Below are positions 1-7,387 of a stretch of DNA of 26,373 nt, piece by piece. The position numbers and the translations under genes are program-made. The notes under the pieces are model-generated. The model was not told where the DNA came from, made no database searches, and saw nothing but the letters and a program-made list of their open reading frames with translations. Each line of letters opens with the position of its first letter. The stretch's first letter is position 1. Where the stretch lies: assembly GCA_038093515.1 (NCBI GenBank), contig JBBPSI010000300.1, forward strand, positions 1 to 26,373, written 5' to 3'. The stretch is from Butyriboletus loyo (taxonomy: Eukaryota > Basidiomycota > Agaricomycetes > Boletales > Boletaceae).

Positions 1-715
1 TAACCACTGGTGTATATGACCTAGATGGTTCTGAAGGTCCTTGTTCCAATGTTTCTTGCACCAGATATCCATTTTCGTCATAGTGAAAATCTCCTCCTAA
101 GTCGTTAGACTCTTCTCCATGACCAACGTTCGAGAGATAACTTCCTTCTATCACATGTTCTCCTGTTTCGACTTCGTGTAAGTTTCTCTCTGGGATCCCT
201 TGAGGAAGAGCAGATGGTGGTGGTGCTGAGGCAGCACATATTGCTTCAAATTCCTCAAACCATATGTTGGGAAACCAGTGTGGATTGTTTATTTTTCCAC
301 TAGAGAACTTTACAGTGAAGTCAGAGTGCGAAACGTAAGTAGAAGGAGAAATTTGTCTGTATGGAAGGAGAACTTGTGTGTAATCCTCCAGTATGGTATA
401 CATGTGAAGAAAGATAAGTGTATTTCTAGATAGGAGCGGACCTTGCTTGAGCCTGACATCTCTGATGTAGAGAGGTCCTGATAGGACCGATAAGGGTAAG
501 GTCCCGTGTGGCTCGCAGCTGGCTAGGTCCACATTGGTGATTAGGAGGTGAAAGTCATCCCAGAACTCTATGTTCTGCAGGAGTTCGACTTCTCCGTCTT
601 CCTCCAGTCTCAACTCCGATCTCCTGGTATTCGCGATGATTGCTTCGATCTGACTCTTCACGATTTCTAAGATTCGTTTGGAGTTGTCTGAGATTTCGTT
701 GTAAGTGTTGGACAT
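1..715 (-). CDS. unrecognised ORF, third frame of copia-1 (partial at window edge)
   Basis: A frame with no stop runs from an ATG at 715 to the left edge, about 238 codons. It begins MSNTYNEISDNSKRILEIV and continues through a charged, probably helical stretch (KSQIEAIIANTRRSELRLEE), a more globular middle with aromatic residues (IEFWDDFHLLITNVDL, NPHWFPNIWFEEFEAI) and an acidic, serine-rich tail. It overlaps the previous frame by about 160 bases and lies in the +1 frame relative to it. The preceding protein reads sensibly up to about 715, so this may be its continuation after a +1 shift or a one-base loss, not a separate gene. I recognise no zinc knuckle, protease DTG/DSG motif or capsid signature. 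It may be a divergent Gag or a captured gene. That it stays open over 700 bases, unlike the stop-riddled neighbours, suggests a younger insertion. Confidence 0.5.
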   Translation of the reverse strand, partial: MSNTYNEISDNSKRILEIVKSQIEAIIANTRRSELRLEEDGEVELLQNIEFWDDFHLLITNVDLASCEPHGTLPLSVLSGPLYIRDVRLKQGPLLSRNTLIFLHMYTILEDYTQVLLPYRQISPSTYVSHSDFTVKFSSGKINNPHWFPNIWFEEFEAICAASAPPPSALPQGIPERNLHEVETGEHVIEGSYLSNVGHGEESNDLGGDFHYDENGYLVQETLEQGPSEPSRSYTPVV

Positions 716-1817
716 TATGTTCCAAGTCTTCAGCGATGTCTTGCTGCTCTGCAGCGAGTTCGTGAGCAAACTTGAACAAAAGATTCGAAGCATCAATATC
801 AATGCAATTCTTGCGGAAGAAAGGGTGGAGCTGGTGGAACCTCGTCCTCCAAATCCTATCCTGGATCTCATTCCACCTCCTTCGTGTCGGTACGTCCCAA
901 TTTCTAAAATGTTCTTTGCCAACTTTGAAGAACTCTGCTGGCCGCCTGGAATAGTCATAGGCTTTGATGTGCCCATGATCGTCAACAGTGGGATAGTTCC
1001 TGTTGAATAGAGACAAATCTTGCACTGCAAGAGTCGTATTCCAGAGCGTGTCCTTGTTGAATCCTTTGAAAGGAGATGATCTATCGTAGAAAGGGACAAG
1101 ACGTTCCTTCATTTTGTCCAAAGTTGGGTATTGTGATCGACAAAACATTTCAAAACCATGGTTGTGAAGGAGAACATCAGGTGTTGCTTTGTAGGAGGGG
1201 GTGAGAATGGGAAAGCCTGTGTTCTCATAGATTGAGTGCAGGGGTTCATAGTGGAATGAATGAGATCATATATATTTGACCTTGCGACAATGGTGGTGAC
1301 CCTCCTCATCGATCCAGTCAATGGGTTTGAGTGGTCCAACCTCTGAAGATCGGATCCGAGTTTTGGAAGCGATTCTGTGGGAGAAGACGACGGAGGGGGT
1401 TGGAACCGATCGATCAATTACGAGATTTGGGATGAGGAGGTCGTCGGTGTCGTTGGGGTCAAGGCCTTCTAGCTCCTCTGGTAGGAGGCTTAGGATTTGC
1501 TGTTCTGTCTTGACAACAAACGAGCTCGTTGGTTCCATCTGGCCTGGGAATGATGGTAACATTGTCGGGTAGACAATGGATTCCTCAGTCAGCAGCGATA
1601 GTGATACCATAGGAAGGTGGTTTGCCGGTGGAAGCATTATGTATCCTGGTTGGTAGAAGGGACTGGGCCCTACAACGGTTGGATGAGGGTCCAGCTCTGG
1701 GACCGGGCTCTGCAACAGCTCCAATGGTGGGTACATGAGGGATGGTGTTGCTGATTCCAGTCTGGTCGTGTACGATGACATTATTGTGAGGATTGGGAGG
1801 TTGATTCGCAAGTCCAA
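555..1817 (-). CDS. unrecognised ORF, second frame of copia-1, with one internal TGA
   Basis: One frame runs from an ATG at 1817 to a stop at 555, broken only by a TGA at 1266-1264. Sequence on both sides reads as one protein of about 420 residues. The N-terminal third is rich in Pro, Leu and Ser. The part after the TGA is basic and aromatic (for example DYSRRPAEFFKVGKEHFRNW). The C-terminal end (KFAHELAAEQQDIAEDLEHN) looks like a coiled coil. An internal ATG at the MSSYTTRLES start is an alternative initiation point. The frame overlaps the upstream membrane-protein frame by 233 bases and the downstream frame by about 160, each step being +1. It resembles no Gag I know, though position and coiled coil would fit a structural protein. 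The TGA may be a decayed CGA or a read-through site. Confidence 0.5.
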
Positions 1818-2268
1818 AGATGTTGTCGAGGTCTAAGACATTGATCTCGACGGAGTTATTTGGAGTGCGAGGGCGATGACGATTATATGGAGGTGGTGGA
1901 GAAGGAGTACGAAAATGGATGTGGTGCGGTGCAGGAAAGTATGAAGAGGAGCGACGACGATGGTGCTCTACTCTTTGGGATGGCCTAGAACATTCACTAA
2001 CCTCTTGTAAGTTAGAAGGACTCGGGTGAGAAGTTGATCTAATTGACAAGGCATGGTGGTGAGTAGGTGAAGGCCATTGTAAGGTCAAATCATGATCCTG
2101 AGAAACAATTCGTAATGCGATGATGAAAGAATCAGCTAGCAACCATAGTGTGCTAAAGAACATAATGTTTGATGCACCACATATGGAAGCGAGTATGAGA
2201 CTCAAGAAAGCGAGTACCCATAGTAAACCAAGAGCGATAGCACTCTTGTTCCACAGGGCTGGAAACAT
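1585..2268 (-). CDS. two-span membrane protein with PPxY motifs, first frame of copia-1
   Basis: This 227-residue frame starts with the first ATG after the primer site, about 43 bases downstream of it. Residues 9-30 (ALGLLWVLAFLSLILASIC) and about 34-54 (IMFFSTLWLLADSFIIALRI) are strongly hydrophobic and look like two membrane helices with a very short loop. The remainder is a probably disordered tail rich in Pro, His, Ser and Arg. It contains an Arg-rich patch (HHRRRSSS, 102-109), a PPPPY motif at 124-128 and a PPSY motif at 217-220. PPxY motifs are known ligands of the WW domains of Rsp5/Nedd4 ubiquitin ligases, and membrane proteins of this layout can be Rsp5 adaptors; applying that here is inference. 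A hydrophobic N terminus is not expected of a copia Gag. There are no internal stops. The function is unknown. Confidence 0.55.
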   Translation of the reverse strand: MFPALWNKSAIALGLLWVLAFLSLILASICGASNIMFFSTLWLLADSFIIALRIVSQDHDLTLQWPSPTHHHALSIRSTSHPSPSNLQEVSECSRPSQRVEHHRRRSSSYFPAPHHIHFRTPSPPPPYNRHRPRTPNNSVEINVLDLDNIFGLANQPPNPHNNVIVHDQTGISNTIPHVPTIGAVAEPGPRAGPSSNRCRAQSLLPTRIHNASTGKPPSYGITIAAD

Positions 2269-2310
2269 TATCGAGAATCAACAGATGTTTTTAATTAAAA
2301 GCCTCTAGCG

Positions 2311-2322
2311 GGGCTCATAACC
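2311..2322 (-). other. primer binding site complementary to initiator tRNA-Met anticodon loop
   Basis: On the minus strand this reads GGTTATGAGCCC, the exact complement of GGGCTCATAACC in the anticodon arm of fungal initiator tRNA-Met. Drosophila copia and related elements are primed by an initiator tRNA cut in the anticodon loop, so an internal match like this just downstream of the 5' LTR is the expected signature. It lies about 10 bases beyond the proposed LTR end and 43 bases before the first ATG. Confidence 0.7.
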
Positions 2323-2331
2323 TTTCGGAAT

Positions 2332-2771
2332 TGGTAAAGTCCGAGCAGGCGCACCGAGGGCAACGAAGGATGCAAGGGTAAACCTATCAGTGGAAAGACT
2401 CACTGATAATACGAGAGTGAGAGTATCGCAAACAGAGTATAAGGAGCAAAGCTCAACTTAGAGATATCGCAGTAGTGATGATAGAACTGAAAGATCTAGA
2501 GAAAAGCGACAAGCCATAAGGGCTGTCTTATATACAGTACATGAGTGTTTGTACTTATGTTCTGTATAGTACCTTTATAAGGTATAGTATGAAATACATG
2601 ACGATATGATAGAGATAAGAGATAAGACTAAGCATATCGTCCAATAGCATAATAAGAGCTATTTGTAATGTGATAAGCATGACAGAGTCTAGACAATGAT
2701 GTCATATAGACTCATCTAGAAATGTAGTGGCTGTAAGTGAAATACAGAAATAGAACACTACCGTTTCAACA
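2332..2771 (-). repeat. 5' LTR of copia-1
   Basis: On the minus strand it begins TGTTGAAAC at 2771 and is proposed to end in CA at 2332, about 440 bases. The stretch 2518-2771 matches 18419-18709, with small indels. TATA-like boxes on the minus strand lie at about 2525-2535 (TATATAAG) and 2574-2582 (CTTATAAAG). The outer end is firm because it abuts gypsy B coding sequence. The inner end is an estimate from the nearby primer site. Confidence 0.75.
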
Positions 2772-3092
2772 CAGAGGGTAGACCTTAGCGACTTTGGGTA
2801 CGAAGTCTTTGTCGAGGTCAATGGCATGGTCGAATGACCTGGATGGGGGTAACTCCTCAGTGTTCTTTTTGTCAAAGACATCCGCGAAGGACTTGAATGG
2901 GGTTGGGAGAACTGCTTTCTCCTTGACGGCCTGGACAGCGATTTCTGTGGCAATGGTTGCCTTTCTGACAGGGTAGGCGTCCCTTGCTGAAGTGTCTACT
3001 CACTTCTTCCAGAGCTTGGCAATCTTGGAGTCTGGATCCAAGTCCAGGTACCGTACCAGGTACCACTGAGTGATGGCCCGAGGGGAGTCGTG
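2772..3092 (-). pseudogene. pol: gypsy B reverse transcriptase, N-terminal fragment
   Basis: This continues the protease frame after a TGA at 3095-3093 and stops where copia-1 inserted. It covers the linker and start of reverse transcriptase, including VFDKKNTEELPPSRSFDHAI and DLDKDFVPKVAKVYPL, the conserved lead-in to Ty3/gypsy polymerase domains; the catalytic motifs would follow on the far side of the insertion. A further TGA occurs at about 3005 where gypsy C has Gln (KQVDT). The same residues are intact in gypsy C at 24336-24724. This is a dead fragment. Confidence 0.85.
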
Positions 3093-3563
3093 TCAGGGTT
3101 TCTTAATCTGATCTGGGAGATCGATGTGGCCAGTGGCCCAATCTATTACCGGGTTTGCTTCTCGTAACCATGGTAGTCCCAGGATCATGTTTTCTTTTCC
3201 AATGTTGAGGACTAGGAAACTCCGTTCCTCCTCAGTTTCTCCAATCCTGATGGAGATGGTGACCTTGGGTCGTATGACTCCCCCTTGGTTGTTTGACCCG
3301 TCCACGTTTTGGGCACTAAGTGGCTTGGGTAGCCGTTCCATCAGCAATTTCTTTCGCTTCACTAGATCGCGATCTATGAAGCATCCGCTTGTGCCACTGT
3401 CCACCAGGGCAAATGTGTCGATGATTTGACCCCCTTCATGTGTGAATAAAGACACAGGAACTCGTATGGATTGCACATGGGGATTTGATAGAACTACAGG
3501 GGCGATTACATGGAGAGGCGAAGACATTGAAACTTCCCTCTCTTCTAAAAATCCTTTGGCCAT
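3093..3563 (-). CDS. pro: gypsy B aspartic protease domain
   Basis: A 156-residue retropepsin-like protease region that would process the Gag and Pol polyproteins. The catalytic motif is DSGTSG within FALVDSGTSGCFIDRDLV (around residues 53-70), followed by strand-rich sequence with RIGETEEERSFLVLNIGKEN and the second family motif MILGLPWLREANPVIDW, which packs against the active site. The frame opens in -1 relative to gag and overlaps its end at 3545-3563, where gag reads GAT-TTT-TAG, so translation probably enters by -1 slippage at TTT next to the TAG stop. It ends in a TGA (KKP-stop) that gypsy C shares, after which the reverse-transcriptase reading continues in the same frame. This domain itself is undamaged here. 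Confidence 0.85.
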   Translation of the reverse strand: MAKGFLEEREVSMSSPLHVIAPVVLSNPHVQSIRVPVSLFTHEGGQIIDTFALVDSGTSGCFIDRDLVKRKKLLMERLPKPLSAQNVDGSNNQGGVIRPKVTISIRIGETEEERSFLVLNIGKENMILGLPWLREANPVIDWATGHIDLPDQIKKP

Positions 3564-4895
3564 TCTTCAGCCACCTTGGTTGCTGCAATGGGCAGCCTTT
3601 CTTCGTCTTCGTTGAAGCATGCCTTGAGGATGTTCAAGACATCTTCCTGCTGGGTGCCTTGACCTTTCAACTCGGACAGGTAGTCGACGAGTGGGGAGGG
3701 CTTTGGTTCAGGAGGTGTGACGATGGCAGCATGCGCGCGCTGAGGGTTGTGAGGGGGGCAAGGAGGCGGTCCTTGGGAACTTTGTCCATTGTGTGGGGTG
3801 TGGGGATGGTTGGTGGAGTGGCAGCTGACTTGGTGGCAGATGAAGCATTTGTTCTGCTTAATGTACTCCACACATTGTATGGGAGTAAGTCGGACTGCGT
3901 CTATGTCCATGGCATTGGGGTCCCTTCAGCTGGACGAGGGTTTTGAAGAGGAAGAGAACGTGGGGACGTAGCGCTTTCCTGCGCGGAGGTTGTCAATACA
4001 TTTGTGCTGGGCATGGAAGGCAGAAGTTTTCTCAGCCCAGCCGGTGAGTGTAGTGGGGGGTTTCTCACATGATAGAACAGATTCAGCAAGGTGGGGGTCG
4101 AGTCCACAAATGAACCATTCAATGAGAGCTTTTTCATCAGAGATCCCAGACTTGGCAGCAAGCAGCTGGAACTGTGACATAAGTGTCGTACCCATCTTTT
4201 CGGTTGGCTTTGTTCTGGGTAAGGTTCCCCAGATCAATATGGGCACTCTCTCCTACATTGAAGGGGTGGAAGACTCTCTGGAAGTCTTCGCAGACAATTG
4301 TGAACTCTTTCTGTTGTTCAGTGGGGTGTCCGTCCAGGAGAAGACCCATCCATCCTTCAGAGGACGTCTTCCCCTTTCCTTCACTCATCTTCATGAGGAG
4401 AGCATTGGTCTTTGATTTGTCGTTGGGGAAGGCCGACTGGTTGGCATCAAAGTAAGTGCACATGGCGAGGAGCCATCGCGAGGCATCTTCGTTCAGGCCG
4501 GAGAAGTCTTTTGGGACGATATTCTTTTTGTCAGACATATCGTTGTTGTTGTTGTCTGTGACGGGGAATGCAGGAGGGTAGTATGGTGGGGATGGGGAAC
4601 GGGAAACGTGGGGGGTGCGATCAAGGTAGTTGCTGCTATAGTTGTTGTCGGTAGGCTCTTGTTCAGATCCTTGCCCTAGACCCTGGTCATCGGGTTGGTA
4701 AGAGGGTTCGGGTTGGTACGAGGGTTCAGGGTCAGACTGGGGTTGAGGGTCTGGCTGGGCGGGAGAGTGTGGCAGCGACAGGTTGTCGACAACGATGGGT
4801 TCCGGTTCAGGAGAGGGAACGCGGAAGGAGCGACTGACGCGTCTTGATCGTGGAGTGGTAATGGTGGGTGAGAGGGGAGGGCGGCTTTACTGCTG
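3545..4895 (-). pseudogene. gag: gypsy B Gag (frameshifted, with one TGA)
   Basis: Structural Gag protein, about 450 codons. It opens with a low-complexity Pro/Gln/Glu leader holding an EPSYQP duplication and a PPYY motif (SPSPPYYPP, about 4590). The capsid-like domain follows (MSDKKNIVPKDFSGLNEDAS at 4538, then GESAHIDLGNLTQNK and ALIEWFICGLDPHL). Near the C terminus a knuckle-like motif CFICHQVSCHSTNH has spacing C-x2-C-x4-C-x4-H, not the usual CCHC. Compared with gypsy C, two bases are missing near 4173, so the first frame stops at 4137 and the rest reads on from about 4246 in the next frame. A TGA at 3928-3926, shared with gypsy C, lies just before the knuckle. I see no clear ATG for the leader, so the true start may be the ATG at 4538. 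Confidence 0.85.
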
Positions 4896-4916
4896 AGAAG
4901 CAGAAGCGAGGTGAAG

Positions 4917-4926
4917 ATCTAGTTCT
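4917..4926 (-). other. candidate self-priming site of gypsy B
   Basis: Two bases beyond the LTR end, the minus strand reads AGAACTAGAT. This is the exact complement of ATCTAGTTCT, which lies inside the LTR (5091-5100 on this element) about 33 bases after the TATA box, where the transcript should start. Tf1-like chromoviruses prime reverse transcription with the folded 5' end of their own RNA, and this arrangement fits that. I could not match the site to a tRNA 3' end by eye. Confidence 0.6.
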
Positions 4927-4928
4927 TT

Positions 4929-5356
4929 TGTTACGCTGGGCACTAACAACTAGAACAGCGAGGTGGCACTCTGGAGTAGCCACAGGACTCGTGAAGTGTC
5001 TTCGAGCTGGGTCTCAGACTATGTCTTAGTGCACACACTAAGAGTCTGGAAGGAAACTAATTGCTAGCAGAAGACTGCGTAGAACTAGATAGAGTACATG
5101 GGTGTAAAGACCAGGTCTTTATACTACTGGGGGTCTGCGCACAGACCATGTTCCCAATCAGGTCATGAGAGCGAAACTACAAATGAGGAAGGAGTACTCT
5201 AGAAGATTCTGGAGTATGAAAGAAAGCGTGTCCGTGTGCGGGAAGTGATGACTAAGCTAGAACAGTTTGTACCATTCAAAGGGCACTAGCAGAAGGCTAG
5301 GTGAATGAAGTAGTCCAAGTGGTAGTGGAAGGAAAAAGTATACCACTACTGTAACA
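4929..5356 (-). repeat. 5' LTR of gypsy B (LTR family A)
   Basis: A 428-base LTR, minus orientation, starting TGTTACAG at 5356 and ending CGTAACA at 4929; the ends form the inverted pair TGTTAC/GTAACA. It matches the LTRs at 8694-9121, 12917-13343, 23909-24335 and the split one at 19036-19907. On the minus strand it holds a CATGGTCTGTGCGCAGACC motif, a TATAAAG box about 10 bases later and the ATCTAGTTCT start-site candidate. Confidence 0.95.
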
Positions 5357-5357
5357 C

Positions 5358-7343
5358 CTTCCCGAAAACCTATTCGCCCAGAAAATTGACTTCGCCCTTG
5401 CCGAAAAGATTGCCGCCTCATCCCCCAGTGATCCCATGATCAAACAATGCATGCAGGCACTTTACGAGGACTCGCCCCTCTTTCCCAAGATGAACACCGG
5501 GGATTGGGATTTCAATGGTAAAGAATTGTACTTCAGAAAGAAGCGTTACATCCCTGAGATGGTGCATGTTGACCTCATTCACTCTCTGCATGAAAGCCCC
5601 ACTGGTGGTCATGGTGGAATCTTTCGCACCCAGAACCTGGTGCAAAGGGATTATTGGTGGCCAGGCATGGCTAATCTTGTCCGCTGCTTCGTCTCTGGCT
5701 GTGCCGTTTGCCAGGCGCATAAGGTTAATACTCACCCCACCGTTCCCCCTCTCACTCCTCTGGCCAGCGTGGCCTCTCGTCCTTTCGAACAGGTCTCGGT
5801 CGACCTCATCACTGGCCTTCCTTCCTCCTTGGGATATGATTCTGTCATGGTTGTGGTAGACCATGGGCTTATGAAGGGGGTAATTTATTCCCCTTGCAAC
5901 AAAGATATCGATGCAGCAGGGGTTGCCAAGCTATTTTTCAAAACCGTCTTCCTTTGCTTTGGCCTCCACTCCTGCTGCATCTCTGATCGAGGCCCTCAAT
6001 TCGCCTCCGCCTTTGCTAGGGAACTCACAAGGCTCCTTGACTATGACCTTGCCCTTTCTTCCGCGTACCACCCTCAAACCAATGGAGAAACCGAACGCAT
6101 CAATCAAGAATTGGAGATGTATCTCAGGATCTTCTGCGACGGCCACCCTGAACAATGGGCCGAGCTCCTCCCTATGGCCGAATTCTCTCACAACTTGATG
6201 ACTCATTCCTCGACCAACATGACTCCTTTCTCCCTGATGGTCAGCTATGAACCAAGGTCCTACCCTCTGATCAGAAAAACCTTCCTTCCCGCCCTCGAGT
6301 CCAGACTCTCGGAACTCATGGGAGCCCGAATGGAAGCTTTAGAAGCCCATGAGAAGGCATGGTGTCTGATGAAGGAACAGATTTCCTCCAAGTTCTGGCC
6401 ATGGAAGACAGGCAATAAAGTTTGGCTAGAAGGGCGCAACCTTCTGTTGCACAAGCAATGCACAGTCGAATGCTAGTGCGAATACCATTGCCACAAGCGG
6501 TCCTATACAACAGTTTCAGGTCTACACAAAGACCTGGCAGGTATGAGACTGGAGCTTCAACTTAATCCTCAACTGTTGCCAGCGAATAGACAAGTGGTTA
6601 AAACTAGGGAATCCTAGTCTAACCATGAGCCTTTATATATTGTACAAGGATGCGCACAGACCATGCTGTGCGTGAGATAAACTACTATACATGGGTAGAC
6701 TAAAGAAGAGAAGCGCAATGGTGATTAACCACATGAGGCGCAGGGATCAAAAAAGAAGAGAAGTAAACGGAGATTAAATACATGTGTCGTGACGTCATAG
6801 AGTCTAGGTCTGGTCTAGGCCATGACATCATATGCTTAGTCAGCAAGAGATCACATGTAAGTTCCCACGATCACGTGTGCTATGTCACGTGACCTTTGAA
6901 GTTGAAAACGACTAAGTCCGAAGTGAAAGTGTACGAAGTGTACGAATAAAATGTTATGATTATAACACCTTCGGCTCAGGTACCCATCAAAGAAGCTTGC
7001 CCCAAGACAGGAAGGACTGTTCAAGATCGCACAGGTTGTCTCCCCTGTGGCGTACAGACTCTGGTTACCACCAACCTGGAAGATCCATGATGTCTTCTAT
7101 GCATCACTGCTGACTCCTTATCATGAAACTGCAGAGCATGGTCCAAATTTCACAAACCCTCCCCTGGAAGAAATAGATGGAGATGAAGAGTACAAGATCA
7201 ATCGGATCCTATCTCATCGCAGATCCAAGGGACGCTGCCAATTCCTTGTGTCCTGGAAGGGATACTCCGCAGCGGAGAACACCTGGGAACCAAACGGAAA
7301 CCTGGTCCATGTGCAGGCCTTGCTCAAGGCTTATAAACTGTGA
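5358..7343 (+). pseudogene. pol: gypsy A integrase and chromodomain, split by a solo LTR
   Basis: C-terminal Pol. The first part (5358-6444) carries the zinc-binding HHCC region (HSLHESPTGGHGG then CAVCQ) and the catalytic core. The D,D-35-E triad is complete: VSVDLITG, ISDRGPQFAS, then Glu in TERINQELE, with exactly 35 residues between the second Asp and the Glu. After the LTR insertion the reading resumes in frame at 6972 with RLRYPSKKLAP, the GPY/F-like SPVAYRLWLPPTW segment, and a chromodomain (EEYKINRILSH, CQFLVSWKGYSAAENTWEP). Chromodomains of chromoviruses direct integration to chromatin marks. The first stop is a TGA at 7341; gypsy C reads on to RHPKDFP, and the matching TAA here is at 7377-7379. 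The domains themselves are intact; the LTR breaks the gene. Confidence 0.9.
6445..6967 (-). repeat. solo LTR (LTR family B, divergent inner end) inside gypsy A integrase
   Basis: A 523-base solo LTR, minus orientation: TGTTATAATC at 6967 to GCAACA at 6445, flanked by a perfect five-base duplication CCTTC (6440-6444 and 6968-6972). The centre matches the family B LTRs at 14254-14745 and 19331-19819, including GCGAATAGACAAGTGGTTAA (about 6581-6600). The leftmost 110 bases or so (U5 end) differ from both. On the minus strand the TATA box and GGTCTGTGCGCA lie at 6635-6662, and CACGTG boxes at 6872 and 6886. Confidence 0.9.
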
Positions 7344-7387
7344 CACCCCAAGGATTTTCCCTTCCCATCTTCGCAGTAACTACGAAA

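Larger units (their letters stand above)
1..2771 (-). mobile_element. copia-1: 5' part of a Ty1/copia-like LTR element with an unusual gene cassette
   Basis: This is a minus-strand LTR element that enters from the left edge. It is assigned to Ty1/copia because its 5' LTR (2332-2771) is clearly similar to the LTR at 18419-18709, which abuts a copia RNase H gene and a polypurine tract. The primer site (2311-2322) is also of the copia type. No protease, integrase or reverse transcriptase lies within the window. Three overlapping unrecognised reading frames occupy the first 2.3 kb of internal sequence instead. The LTR edge falls inside the reverse-transcriptase gene of gypsy B, where the gypsy C copy (around 24405) is uninterrupted. 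The flanking CAGAG (2772-2776) is the probable target duplication, but the other end is outside the window. The element could also be a non-autonomous LTR element carrying cargo genes. Confidence 0.75.
2772..5356 (-). mobile_element. gypsy B: 5' half of a Ty3/gypsy chromovirus
   Basis: A minus-strand Ty3/gypsy element with 5' LTR (4929-5356), primer site, gag, protease and the first part of reverse transcriptase. It is cut at 2771 by copia-1, and the rest would lie beyond the left edge. Its proteins align throughout with gypsy C (24336-26373), so both belong to one family. The LTR right edge breaks the integrase region of gypsy A, and CCTTC next to it (5357-5361) is the probable target duplication. 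Damage includes a two-base loss in gag near 4173 and three in-frame TGA codons (3928-3926, 3095-3093 and about 3005). Confidence 0.9.

Noticed and set aside
705..1010. 101-codon plus-strand ORF opposite the copia-1 frames
   Set aside because: Antisense shadow; the minus strand carries the long overlapping frames with coherent protein character.
2301..2340. Possible tRNA gene, because of the CTCATAA anticodon-like loop
   Set aside because: No acceptor or T-arm pairing could be built around it; the match is limited to the anticodon arm and lies beside an LTR, so it is a primer site.
3485..3946. 153-codon plus-strand ORF across gypsy B gag
   Set aside because: Antisense to gag/protease, whose homology to gypsy C is clear on the minus strand.
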